A stretch of 64,000 nucleotides of DNA from Saccharina japonica. Its lineage: Eukaryota; Sar; Phaeophyceae; Laminariales; Laminariaceae. Position 1 is the stretch's first letter. Each line of letters starts with the position of its first letter. A program made the position numbers and the translations under genes. Below the pieces are notes generated by a model. That model saw only the letters and a program-made list of their open reading frames with translations. It made no database searches and was not told the DNA's origin. The stretch spans positions 133,429 to 197,428 of the forward strand of contig MEHQ01000660.1 in assembly GCA_008828725.1 (NCBI GenBank). Direction: 5' to 3'. This document shows positions 29,301 through 36,558 of the stretch, one piece after another.

Positions 29301-32300
29301 GACCTTGAAACACACAGAGGAACAAAAGGTACCCTACATACATTACGGCAGTCGTATCCAACTGATAAACCATTTTGGCGCCGTATTCGACAGTTAGCCC
29401 GCATCCGCAGCGGCATGGCTCTGCAGGTGTTCGTACCGGTGATGGTCACGCGAAACGACCCTGCATTATTATCGCCTATTTATAGATAAACAGAAGCAGA
29501 AACAAAAAAACATATCACACCAGCTCAAGTAGTTTATCGATGTATTTCACCCACCCTTACCCTCGTTGAGAGTTGATCGACGCAGGTGCAACAACGTGTG
29601 CTGTCACAGGCTCGACTGGGCCGGGTATTGCAGTACATAGGGTATGGGTGTATACTAATAGTGAGGAAACAAAATCAGGTATTCCCCACAGCAGTGTTAA
29701 CGTACGCACCCTACGTAATATATTGTATATTGCTCCCATCCTCTCGGATTTTTCTTTTTTCCGATATTTTGCACTTGCAGATGCTGTGCTGGCCACAAGA
29801 ACGACCATGTTCTCTCTGGTCAACTTCAAGGTGGTGTTCGCGCTGGCCTACGCAAGGATCTGCGTGACTCTCTTGCAAACCGTGGTGGCCTTCCATGATA
29901 TGAAGAGGAGAGACCCGTCCGATGAACGCCTGATGGAAACCTTCGTCATCCTTTTCGCGGGGATCAACATCGCTGTGTGCTATTCGGTGCGGATTGTGGG
30001 GCTCGTACAACAACATTGAGTAAACGTACACTCACGCATGTGGCCGATGCTAGTTTTTTTACTGTTTTCTCGTGCAGAGTATCGGCGAAGCGCGGCAAGA
30101 CGCAGTTTCTCAGTCCTTCGTTTTCCTTTAGGCTTGGTTATTAATGTATACGGAGCCAACACAGTGCCAAGGGCGCGTGCTACGGTAGAGGAGGTATACC
30201 TTATTGTGGCTGAATCGTTTTCTGAACGATCGGGCTCCTTAAACCAAATTCGTCGGACTTTCAGCTTTGTGACGAATAATGTTTCAGAGTATACTTCGGT
30301 CATGACATTTCGCATCCGGCAGCACTTTTCGTTTCCTCCAAATTCATTTTTCGGTGAGGTATGACGCTCCTTAAGTGTGGAGCTCAGATAAAACATGGCG
30401 CACCTCTATCGTAGCATGCGCCCAAGGTGGTTTCATTCATGTGTTGTGGATCTCCTAGATGCGCTTGTCTTTCCAACCAGCTCATAGTTTGCCGAACGAT
30501 CCGATTGTCATCGAACGATACCCCGATCTAGCGCCCAAGCGGCTCGCTCCATAGTGTCACAGGGTTCATGAGCATATTGGGGGCTATCCTAGCCAAACCT
30601 ACGTCGTGGTGCGACCGAACGGAGAGCCGCTTCATCCTCCGGCGGTTTATGGCACACTACGTATACCCCGCTCCCCCCCAAACGACGCAAGACGGTCTCG
30701 GTTTCCTCAAGAGCCTATAAATAATGAGACACTTCTTCGAGTTTCTCCGAAAAACCGAAACGCACGAAACGGCTATATAATGAATACATGTTACCCATCC
30801 GTACCCCAATAGCTGTGTATTAGGGGCTTCTTCGTGTTGCGTTGGGTCGTTACAGTGAACGCATACTACACTGGACGCTTTGGGATGTGTCATGGGTGGG
30901 CGAAATGTAATGTATATTTGACTGTTGAGTTAAAGTCTTATTAATTATTGAGATTGTGTTGGTTTGGAGAGGACAGCCGCATATGACTTATTGCAGGAAC
31001 GTCGAGAATTGTACCTGGCACCTGGCACGTAACAAATGAAGTATGAATCGAGCATCTGGGTGGGTGGAATACATTAATCTAATACCTGAGTTAGTCGGAG
31101 GTGCATTGCTTCATGCGTAGACGCATGCTACGATAGAGGTGCACCCTATTTTTTCTGGGCTCCTCACTTAAGAAGCGTCATACCTCACCGAAAAATAGAT
31201 TTTGGAGGAAAATGAAAATGCTTCCGGATGGGCAATCTCATGACCGAAGTATACTCTAAAACATGATTCGTCACATAACTGAAAGTCCGAATTCGGGTTA
31301 AGAAGCCCGATCGTTCAGAAAACGATTCAGCCGAAAAGTGCCACCTCTACCGTAGCACCCGTCCGTATTAAAGATAATCTTACGGGAGACCATAGTAAAT
31401 AGGACCCAATAGTTCTAGAAAATATAGGTAAATATGCATGTTTTTGTGTGTGCCGTAGGTCCTATTTACTACATTAGCCCACCCCGTAACAATGAGTTTC
31501 CGCCTTGTCAAGTTGTGCCCATGACATAGCTGGCTGCTTTCGCTTTCCCCCCGATCGTCAGGGCGAGGTCACACCATGTATGGACGCCATCAACAAGAAC
31601 TCCGTGACTCAGGTAAGACGCAAGACCCCTCTCAGGTAAGGCATAATTTGGCTCAATCGTGTCTGACCGGACCGAGGAGCGTTTCTCAAGTGACCAACTA
31701 TCGGCTAGTATGAAAACAATTACTGTACTACAGTAGTGGCTTGCGCTTCCGGCGATCATTCAAGGTGAGCATTGGATTCGATGAGGCCTTCTGGCAACGG
31801 GACTAGGGGGCTCCTCTTCGGGGATACACCGGCCGCGTTGAGTGCGCGCTCAACGCGGCGACCACCCTCTGCGTATGAAATTACCGTGCATAAAAATAAA
31901 TATCACTCGTACCCATATAGGGTGGGGACGCGTGCTACTACGATACGGGGGACCATGGTAAATAGGGCCAAATACTGTCATTAATTGTGAAAATAGGTAA
32001 ACATATAGGGTTTTGTGTGTATCGTAGGTCCTATTTACTAGTATTTACTATGCCCCCCCGTAGCACTACGATAGATGTACCCTGGTAGCACCTTGTACCT
32101 AAATTTGACTACTCGTGTTTGACGGGGCTCCTTAACCCATACCTATTGTGTTGCACTTTTTTTTCGTTCGTATGCTTCGTCCGTGGGATTGGTCATCGGT
32201 TAGCAGTTTGAATATTCCTCCAAATTCAGTTTTGGACGTACTACGAGTGTATATTACTTAGTATTAGTATGCATTACTTGTTATTAGTATAGAGGTGCTC

Positions 32301-32501
32301 ACGTGAGGAGCCTCTGGAAAACAATGGTTGGCGCATCCCTACCGTAGGAGGCGTTCTCTGGGCCTATGGTCCTCTTCTAGCGGCTCTCGGTTCGGGAGAG
32401 GAGACTGATCTCGCGCGTTGTGTAGAAACTCTCTGGGCCTATGATCCTCTTCTAGCGGCTCTCGGTTCGGGAGAGGAGACTGATCTCGCGCGTTGTGTAG
32501 A

Positions 32502-32544
<43 letters not shown>

Positions 32545-35500
32545 CGACGGAAAACCTGGAACCAATTTTCTACGAAAAGTAGAAATCCATCTTGTTAGGG
32601 GTTCCGACATTGCTATTTAATACTCGTACATGTAGTGCATTTAGCTTACGAGACCACTCACTATTTGATAGCCCAATAGAAAAGGTATCGTCCGGGTTGG
32701 GAAATCATTTTTCCAGCAAATCACGTTTCGGGTGACTCATTATTACGGGAGGGGGGGCATAGTAAACACCAGTAAATAGGACCAGATATTGTGAGTAAAC
32801 ATAGGTAAATATTTAGGTTTTTTGTGTGTACGTAGCATGAATGACCTTCAACTTTGATCACTCAGAAACATTCACTCCGAAATAAGAAAAAAGCACTATT
32901 AATATTATTCTCCCCGATCTTGTATAATATGAGCTAGCGCATCATGTTGCCGGCGGGGGGGGGTGTACTTCNTTTTCATGCATGGCCGTAGTCGTATGAC
33001 CATAGACCCTCGCATCCCTACAATGCCGGGACCGAGAGGGGGGGGTGTACTCGATATTCATGCATGGCCGCAGTAGTATGACCATAGACCGGGGGAGGGC
33101 GGTACTTCGTGTTCATGCATGGCCGTAGTCGTATGGTCATAGACCCTCGCATCCCTACAATGCCGGGACGGAGCATGTCGGGTTTTCACCGACCAGGAAG
33201 ACATTGCTCGTAGCACCAAGCGCGAAGCCATGAGGTGTTGGGCGAGTCGCACATGAAGGGTGAGCTGCATCCTACTAAGAACCGCTTGTGAGGCGGACTT
33301 GCATAGGGCTGACAGCTTCAATGAGTTAATTTAATTTCTGGTGTGGCTACTTCCTGAGACAGCCAATGGGGAGCACTATGTAACTGCCTCGCGGGTGCCT
33401 TACCATATACACACTACGTGATACGATCATTCCCCTTGTTGTGCGGAGCAAAGGCTCTCCACCCCGCACAGATGATCTAACTCGACCGCCAGCTTTGGTG
33501 GCCGCCAAACAAAGAACAAACAAAAACGGTACCCTGGTTGTCAAACTTACGCAGTGATATAGGCGTGTTTTACAGCGTCGTTGCCAACCGACGTCAACCC
33601 AACCTATAAATATATCACATATTTATATGGGGGGGGGGCGTACTCATTTGTTTCTTGCCTTAGTCATTTTACCGTTGACCACGCATCCCTTTCGAGACGG
33701 CGCACCGAGACGGAGCGGGGGGGGGGCGTACTTGTTTGTTGCTTGCCTTCGTCATTCGACCATTGGAACGCGACAGCAATTACCCTTTCGCGAGAGCGGA
33801 AGCGGGGGGTTTCTAGGAAAACATTGCAAAATACGGTATGACCGTGTCCTTGCTGTCCTTTTCTAGTACGTCTCCCTACCGTGGATCCTTCAATGTAGGT
33901 GTCATGTTGCATGAGGCCCCCTGCGCCGGCCGGGGTTCTCCTCGCCTGGTATGTCCTCCCACACTAAGCGGACGCTAGTCTAGCGCATCACATGTCCAGC
34001 GCAGAGCTAGCTAGCCTTAGGTAGTGTTCACTATCGCGCCCATGTAAGTATGTATTCAGACTGGGACGAGTCACTACTTGACCTCCGTCTCGAAAGGGAT
34101 GCGTGGTGAATGGTCAAATGACTAAGGCAAGCAATATATGAGTACGCCCTCCCCTCCCCCCCCGGTGGTAATTCCCTTTGCCCTTTCCCCCTCCAGCTGT
34201 CGTTGGCCAAGAAGTATGGCAAAAGTTCACACCGAGACTCAGAGTGCTTCTTGCGTGGTGCTAGCACCCCTCGTCGCCGTTGGCGGCCCATATAGGGTGC
34301 GGGATGAGGCCAGCCCGGGGTGTGTGGAAGGGCGGTTCACCGTAGACCTTCCAAAAAGGTCTTGCCTTGCTCATGTGGTTTATTTAGCACTGCTAATAAT
34401 GTATCGCACACACGTATTACTCAGAATGGAATAATCCACTACTCAAAGTCCCCTGGCTACAACTTCTTCCTCCCTCTCGCCATCCAGCTATCCTTAGCGA
34501 AGAAGTATGGCAAGCGTTCGCGCCGAGAATCTGTGGATTTCATGCGTAGGACCAGCACCACCGGTAACCCCGACATGTCGGCACTCGCGCCACATAGGGT
34601 GCGGGATGAGGCCGCCACGCGGATCCAGGCTCTGGTTCGTGCGGAACAAGCTTGGAAAAGGTTAGCGGGTCTTCTGCAGACCAACCATTGTTGTATACGT
34701 AGCAGTGCACTGTTCAATAGAAAGGTAGACCAAAAACGGGGTGCGACGCCTCCGACTGTTTTTACCCAACCCCGGAAAATAGACGCAAGGAAGGAGCGAA
34801 TTTTCCGAAATCATGACTTTGATCTTAGGACCGTTATTGACGGAGAGCTTTTTTTTTATTCCAGAAATTCAAGAAATTCCCGGTCGTAGTTTTCCTGCAA
34901 TTTGTTCAAGTTCAAGATTTTGCAGTTTGCTTTTTTGTTTCTTCCAAATATGTGAATTTTACCTTTCCTGGTATTTTGCCCTCTGAAGCATTTCACAAAC
35001 TACGGCAGAATTTCAGAAATGCAGGAAATTCTTGCAAGAGAGGAGGCATTCTGTCATAAATTGTGATTTTTTGTTCAGAGAGAAAAATATCAGGAAAGTT
35101 CAAAGTTCACATATATATTTCGAAAAACAGATCTAAAACCTCTGGAAGTTAAAAAAAAATTGTGACAAAAGCATATTATATATCCTGGAAATTCCAGAAA
35201 TTCTGGAAAAACAAGCTTGGATAATAACGGCCCTAAGGACAGTGTCAAGTTTTCGGTAACATTTTCGCGCGTTTAGTCACTCTCTCTCTCTCTCTCGATC
35301 CGGCAATTCTTCATTTTATTGTCCGAAGGTGGCAGTATATAGGAACGAGGAACTGTGATGATATTCATATTCTGGTACCATGTAAGTATTTAGTAGAATG
35401 TCACGTGACTGCTGTCGTAGACATGATTGTGTGCAGGCGACAAATCCCGTATTACTTAAAAATGCGCGGATGCTCTTGTCTGTGGCCCCAAACCCTCGTC

Positions 35501-36558
35501 AGGACCATCCGCAAAAAGGAGATACAGCTGTGGCACCGTCCGGAGGTCTGCCAATTGCGGAGAAAATTTACCGTCCGGGCCTACGTTTGGCTCGGCCTCT
35601 ACGCCGGAACAGCTCTTTGGATCAACATCTGCTACGTTTTCGCCTACGATACACCAACGGTCTGGTGCGTACACACATGTGTGTGGAAGTTGTTTTGAAC
35701 GCAGTCAGTGTTTGGAGTGACAACAACAATCAAGCTTAGGCATTCCTTCTCGGACGCCTTCTTGCAATCCCTCTTCGCTACGGTTAGTTGCTGTAGAAGC
35801 GCTTTCTGTGCTCACTCGCGGCGGGCCAGAGTATGGTGCGGCAATGATGATGTAATGGATCACAGTGCCTGACATTCGGCACTTCTTTGATATAAATAGT
35901 CGCGTTCGAACAATACAAAGCGTGCGTTCCACGGCAGGCATTTTATACCCCCGAGGGGACTCCCGATAACATGGTGCCATGCGACAATTCCGCACATGGC
36001 TTCTTCTTCTGTGTTTATAGCCCTGTGCGTGGTGTGTTGTCTAGACTTACAATACATGCGTGACACATAATTTTCCCATCCATGACGCATATTAGGTTGG
36101 CACCAATATGTTCCCGTGGTGAGCAGCCATGCCAGCAACATAATACACGTTCCTCGTGCTAGTTTGTAAAGGAGAAGCCGCTGAACTATTCAGCCAACGC
36201 AAGCTGAGTAGCTCAGTGGCTTCTCCTCCATACATCGACCAAAATTAATACATTCGTGGACTCAATTCTCCCTCCCACCGATAAAAATTGGTGGTTTGCA
36301 TTATGAGTAGCTGATTTAGTGGTCTAACGCAATGAAGAGCTCAAACTTCAAAAGGCATGCTGCTCTCATTCAACTCTGTGCCGATTCCGCAGGAGCTGGG
36401 TCACGGCGACCGCCATGGCCATCACCGTCGATGTTCTACTGCGGAAGCCCATCGCCGTTTTGGCCCGAGGTGGCATCCAAGCCCTCCGGGATACGGCCTG
36501 CGCACCAGAAGATATCTACGGCGTCAAGGGTCGCTACCGAAAATCCTGTTACAAATAG
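1361..36558 (+). CDS. Gene A: polycystin-1-like REJ/GPS receptor with N-terminal beta-propeller (spliced)
   Basis: Large spliced gene of at least 44 exons. Inferred exons: 1361-1445, 2106-2315, 3272-3309, 3410-3629, 3958-4101, 4548-4688, 6120-6260, 7826-7978, 8308-8364, 8707-9083, 9372-9530, 9849-9948, 10172-10364, 10643-10866, 11609-11883, 12224-12327, 12761-12840, 13698-13764, 14390-14456, 14830-14935, 15461-15556, 15956-16090, 16262-16326, 16914-17005, 17439-17611, 18266-18377, 18642-18748, 19330-19494, 20147-20284, 20620-20777, 20889-21124, 21764-21963, 22217-22480, 23351-23533, 25499-25625, 25859-25965, 26643-26807, 27539-27727, 28644-28789, 29781-29986, 31562-31612, 34488-34660, 35503-35664, 36393-36558. 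They give about 2,185 residues. Reading phase is kept across every junction except 23533/25499, where a small exon is missing from my model. The stop is TAG at 36556-36558. The true start was not found and may lie left of 1361 or outside the window. Exons from 14390 on are confirmed by the paralogue on the other strand; exons before 8707 are less certain. Confidence 0.82.
2062..2087 (+). repeat. GGGT simple repeat
   Basis: About five GGGT units followed by a G run, in an intron just upstream of the acceptor before exon 2106. Confidence 0.9.
2933..3100 (+). repeat. TCAA/AATC microsatellite
   Basis: Nearly perfect four-base repeat of about 160 bp with degenerate CCATC-type edges on the left from about 2870. 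It lies in a gene A intron. Its translation ([10 protein letters not shown]) is not a gene. Confidence 0.95.
4815..5680. repeat. Cluster of CCCATGGG-type palindromes (first)
   Basis: About 0.85 kb made of dozens of copies and variants of the palindrome TCCCATGGGA, separated by 8-20 variable bases (GTCCCATGGGATGTCCC and similar). It lies in the gene A intron 4689-6119. Each unit can pair with itself and with its neighbours. Confidence 0.85.
7473..7736 (+). mobile_element. Type-C inverted-repeat element, copy 1
   Basis: About 264 bp with terminal inverted repeats TGGTGCTACGGTAGGGGGG and its complement (CCCCCCTATCGTAGCACCA). Inside are palindromes such as GCCACTCGGCCGAGTG. No coding capacity, so it looks like a MITE. 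Located in a gene A intron. Confidence 0.82.
8707..9083 (+). CDS. Gene A exon: PAPT-repeat hinge and Cys-containing segment
   Basis: A single 377 bp exon follows a pyrimidine-rich acceptor and ends at a GTAAGC donor. Its first 235 bp encode about 19 tandem copies of the tetrapeptide Ala-Pro-Thr-Pro and close variants (start [19 protein letters not shown]). Such Pro/Thr tracts are stiff, often O-glycosylated spacers in extracellular proteins. The rest reads as a folded segment with three cysteines ([20 protein letters not shown]). The repeat is imperfect at the third base (gcc, gct, gcg), so it is an old coding repeat kept in frame. The spacer separates the propeller from the REJ region. Confidence 0.85.
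9372..9948 (+). CDS. Gene A exons: Cys/acidic linker before the REJ region
   Basis: Two exons, 9372-9530 and 9849-9948. The first joins the hinge exon through a GG|C glycine codon and ends in GG, completed by the A at 9849. It encodes a segment with two cysteines and a strongly acidic run ([17 protein letters not shown]). The second gives a beta-rich stretch ending TPEPELYE. No family was recognised; it probably folds with the first part of the REJ region. Confidence 0.65.
10172..13764 (+). CDS. Gene A exons: REJ region, first half
   Basis: Exons 10172-10364, 10643-10866, 11609-11883, 12224-12327, 12761-12840, 13698-13764. REJ ('receptor for egg jelly') modules occur in polycystin-1 and sea-urchin sperm receptors. 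Family-like features are [15 protein letters not shown] followed by GSCTSIL, then [10 protein letters not shown] and [17 protein letters not shown]. Next come [17 protein letters not shown] and [20 protein letters not shown] before the Trp of SAIWDI. The Cys of TCEW is formed by joining T at 10364 to GC at 10643, which supports that splice. The region between the SYAWEE exon (12761) and the 13698 exon seems short for REJ, so one exon may be missing there. The acceptor at 10172 was chosen by phase and has a poor pyrimidine tract. Confidence 0.72.
14390..18748 (+). CDS. Gene A exons: REJ region, second half
   Basis: Exons 14390-14456, 14830-14935, 15461-15556, 15956-16090, 16262-16326, 16914-17005, 17439-17611, 18266-18377, 18642-18748. 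The line [15 protein letters not shown] then YSWSC is the REJ signature L-LDGS-S-DxD...Y-W-C. Later come [20 protein letters not shown] (L..G..Y.F.L), then [20 protein letters not shown] with FRLESLEW, then [12 protein letters not shown]. The pieces [18 protein letters not shown] and [19 protein letters not shown] close the region. All nine exons have equal-length, same-phase partners in gene B. The intron after 17611 starts GC (CAG|GCAAGA), while the paralogue has GT there. Confidence 0.9.
17816..18082 (+). mobile_element. Type-C inverted-repeat element, copy 2
   Basis: Termini TGGTGCTACGGTAGGGAGG and CCCCCCTACCGTAGCACCA with internal GCCACTC...GAGTGG palindromic pieces. The centre differs from copy 1, so only the ends and subterminal parts are shared. 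Confidence 0.8.
19330..21963 (+). CDS. Gene A exons: GAIN-like stalk before the GPS
   Basis: Exons 19330-19494, 20147-20284, 20620-20777, 20889-21124, 21764-21963 (about residues 1241-1539). Helical segments ([72 protein letters not shown]) are followed by beta-rich sequence ([17 protein letters not shown]). A helical part followed by a beta part in front of the GPS is the layout of the GAIN fold that drives self-cleavage in polycystin-1 and adhesion GPCRs. Gene B has all five exons at identical lengths (165, 138, 158, 236, 200 bp). Confidence 0.88.
22217..22480 (+). CDS. Gene A exon: GPS autoproteolysis motif
   Basis: An 88-residue exon encodes the GPS. It shows [16 protein letters not shown], then a spacer, then [12 protein letters not shown]. 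The His-Leu-Ser triad (His codon at 22418-22420) is the expected self-cleavage site, cut between Leu and Ser in the endoplasmic reticulum, leaving a non-covalent heterodimer. Two of the four usual GPS cysteines are absent: the Gly-Cys position reads Gly-Leu, and the Cys two residues before His is Ser. About 80 of 88 residues match gene B. The donor is CTG|GTGAGG. Confidence 0.92.
23351..23533 (+). CDS. Gene A exon: first transmembrane helix
   Basis: A 61-residue exon in phase 0 encodes one clear helix ([20 protein letters not shown]) followed by a basic stop-transfer stretch ([11 protein letters not shown]) and [13 protein letters not shown]. It lies right after the GPS, as TM1 does in polycystin-1. 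Basic residues after the helix put the following loop in the cytosol. In polycystin-1 this loop holds a PLAT domain; none was recognised before the next exon I can place at 25499. Confidence 0.88.
23800..24067 (+). mobile_element. Type-B inverted-repeat element, copy in the TM1-TM2 intron of gene A
   Basis: Type-B elements are about 250-300 bp with ends GGACGCGTGCTACGGTAGAG and GGTGCACCTCTACCGTAGCA, sharing TTTGGCTGAA, CCCAAATTCGTCGGA and CATCGGGTA inside. This copy has both ends (GACGCGTGCTACAGAAAGAG ... CACCGTAGCATGCGTCC). Confidence 0.75.
25262..25321 (+). repeat. GAT/GAC trinucleotide tract
   Basis: Imperfect GATGAT/GACGAC run in the intron between the TM1 exon and the HPW exon of gene A. 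One frame reads as an acidic Asp-rich peptide, but gene B has no counterpart and the phases do not fit, so it is treated as simple sequence. Confidence 0.7.
25499..26807 (+). CDS. Gene A exons: HPW motif, TM2 and TM3
   Basis: Exons 25499-25625, 25859-25965, 26643-26807. The first has [13 protein letters not shown] then FTPAQ, matching the HPW...FTRAQ motif that precedes TM2 in polycystin-1 proteins. TM2 is [21 protein letters not shown]3 is [15 protein letters not shown], with the family's internal Pro. A cytosolic tail follows with basic residues and [16 protein letters not shown]. Partner exons in gene B have the same lengths (127, 107, 165 bp). The first exon needs two bases from an upstream exon that I could not locate. 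Confidence 0.87.
27147..27256 (+). mobile_element. Type-A inverted-repeat element, copy 1
   Basis: About 110 bp MITE-like element. The ends pair as TTACGGGGGACCATAGTAAA-type with its complement, followed by internal inverted repeats AAATAGGACC and GGTCCTATTT. The target appears to be TA. In a gene A intron. Confidence 0.8.
27539..29986 (+). CDS. Gene A exons: cytosolic loop and four inserted membrane helices
   Basis: Exons 27539-27727, 28644-28789, 29781-29986. The first is a Ser/Thr/Pro-rich loop ending in a charged helix ([12 protein letters not shown] ... EVDLARAR). The second holds two hydrophobic helices ([17 protein letters not shown] and [17 protein letters not shown]). The third holds two more ([20 protein letters not shown] and [18 protein letters not shown]) with [12 protein letters not shown] between them. 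In polycystin-1, TM3 and TM4 are joined by a cytosolic loop, so these helices look like an insertion. The gene B copies are 186, 146 and 206 bp and very similar. Confidence 0.85.
28195..28462 (+). mobile_element. Type-B element between gene A exons 27539 and 28644
   Basis: Carries TTTGGCTGGAAAAAAAACGG, AACCGTCGGAATTT, GGTCATCGGGTAG and the right end CTCTACCTTAAGGTAGCGTG. The left end is eroded. Confidence 0.62.
30173..30423 (+). mobile_element. Type-B element after gene A exon 29781
   Basis: Complete copy, from GCGCGTGCTACGGTAGAGG to CGCACCTCTATCGTAGCATG, with TTGTGGCTGAATCG inside. Confidence 0.8.
31120..31364 (-). mobile_element. Type-B element, reverse orientation
   Basis: Same family turned round: GACGCATGCTACGATAGAGG at the left and CCACCTCTACCGTAGCACC at the right, with GAAAACGATTCAGCCGAAAA near the right end. 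Confidence 0.78.
31379..31490 (+). mobile_element. Type-A element, copy 2
   Basis: Shares TACGGGAGACCATAGTAAAT, AGGTAAATAT and GTAGGTCCTATTTACTA with copy 1. It lies directly beside the end of a type-B element. Confidence 0.78.
31562..34660 (+). CDS. Gene A exons: cytosolic loop with IQ calmodulin-binding motif
   Basis: Exons 31562-31612 (17 residues, [14 protein letters not shown]) and 34488-34660. The second begins [15 protein letters not shown], a basic stretch with a possible kinase site, and ends [17 protein letters not shown]. That last piece fits the IQxxxR core of IQ motifs, which bind calmodulin without calcium. It lies between predicted membrane helices, so it is probably cytosolic. 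The 3 kb intron between the two exons carries nested mobile elements and a relic copy of the second exon. Confidence 0.85.
31927..32355 (+). mobile_element. Type-B element interrupted by a type-A element
   Basis: Left end GACGCGTGCTACTACGA at 31927 is cut by the type-A copy at 31943-32062, then continues CTACGATAGATGTACCC and ends CATCCCTACCGTAGGAGG. Confidence 0.72.
31943..32062 (+). mobile_element. Type-A element, copy 3, nested in a type-B element
   Basis: Complete copy from TACGGGGGACCATGGTAAAT to GCCCCCCCGTA. It interrupts the left terminal repeat of a type-B element, whose sequence resumes after it. Confidence 0.78.
32355..32504 (+). repeat. 75 bp tandem duplication
   Basis: Two nearly identical 75 bp units (32355-32429 and 32430-32504, start CTCTGGGCCTATG), directly followed by an AT run. 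The copies differ at one or two bases, so the duplication is recent. Confidence 0.92.
32511..32542. repeat. AT dinucleotide repeat
   Basis: Sixteen uninterrupted AT units next to the 75 bp tandem duplication. Confidence 0.95.
32743..32832 (+). mobile_element. Type-A element, copy 4, right end lost
   Basis: Begins TTATTACGGGAGG and carries AGTAAATAGGACC and TAGGTTTTTTGTGTG, then breaks off into unrelated sequence without the right inverted repeat. Confidence 0.72.
33114..33638 (+). repeat. Element F, about 0.5 kb dispersed repeat, copy 1
   Basis: Starts near GGCCGTAGTCGTATGGTCAT and ends in a G run after CCAACCTATAAATATAT. Partial tandem copies of its first 80 bp lie to the left (32950-33113), each beginning with a G run. 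No coding capacity seen. In a gene A intron. Confidence 0.75.
33628..33780 (+). repeat. Type-D repeat, two tandem units
   Basis: Each unit is a G run, then GCGTACTYRTTTGTTKCTTG, a TGACC-like segment, and a tail like CATCCCTTTCGAGACGG. Units at 33628-33715 and 33716-33780, the second eroded. Confidence 0.7.
34083..34165 (-). repeat. Type-D repeat, reverse orientation
   Basis: CCGTCTCGAAAGGGATGCGT ... TGAGTACGCCCTCCCC followed by a C run; complement of the unit at 33628. Lies 30 bp left of the relic IQ exon. Confidence 0.72.
34197..34316 (+). pseudogene. Relic duplicate of the IQ exon in gene A
   Basis: Just upstream of the working exon 34488-34660 is a second copy of its first two thirds, behind its own CAG acceptor. 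It starts [16 protein letters not shown] and runs to a TAG at about 34293, where an indel shifts the frame; the shared GGGTGCGGGATGAGGCC follows and the IQ part is lost. Gene B has no such duplicate in its 216 bp intron. The first bases of the relic match the gene B exon better than the working gene A exon, so the relic could be the original exon. Confidence 0.7.
34855..35215. repeat. AT-rich stretch with GAAATTC palindromes
   Basis: Low-complexity intron sequence of gene A with repeated GAAATTC palindromes, e.g. GGAAATTCCAGAAATTCTGG at 35187-35206. Spacing within units is one base, not the two of heat-shock elements. Confidence 0.6.
35503..36558 (+). CDS. Gene A last two exons: final helix pair and stop
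   Basis: Exons 35503-35664 and 36393-36558. The first has [19 protein letters not shown], then the helix [20 protein letters not shown]. The second completes a Trp (TG|G) and gives the helix [20 protein letters not shown], then a basic tail ending [12 protein letters not shown] and TAG. The pattern (W..Y helix, short loop, W-S helix ending in Pro) matches TM4-TM5 of polycystin-1. The TM6-TM11 channel half and a coiled coil, which would come next, are absent. Gene B ends at the same place (KGRYRH). Confidence 0.88.

Noticed and set aside
35185..35208. Heat-shock element
   Set aside because: GAA and TTC blocks are separated by one base rather than two, and the site is deep in an intron of low-complexity sequence.
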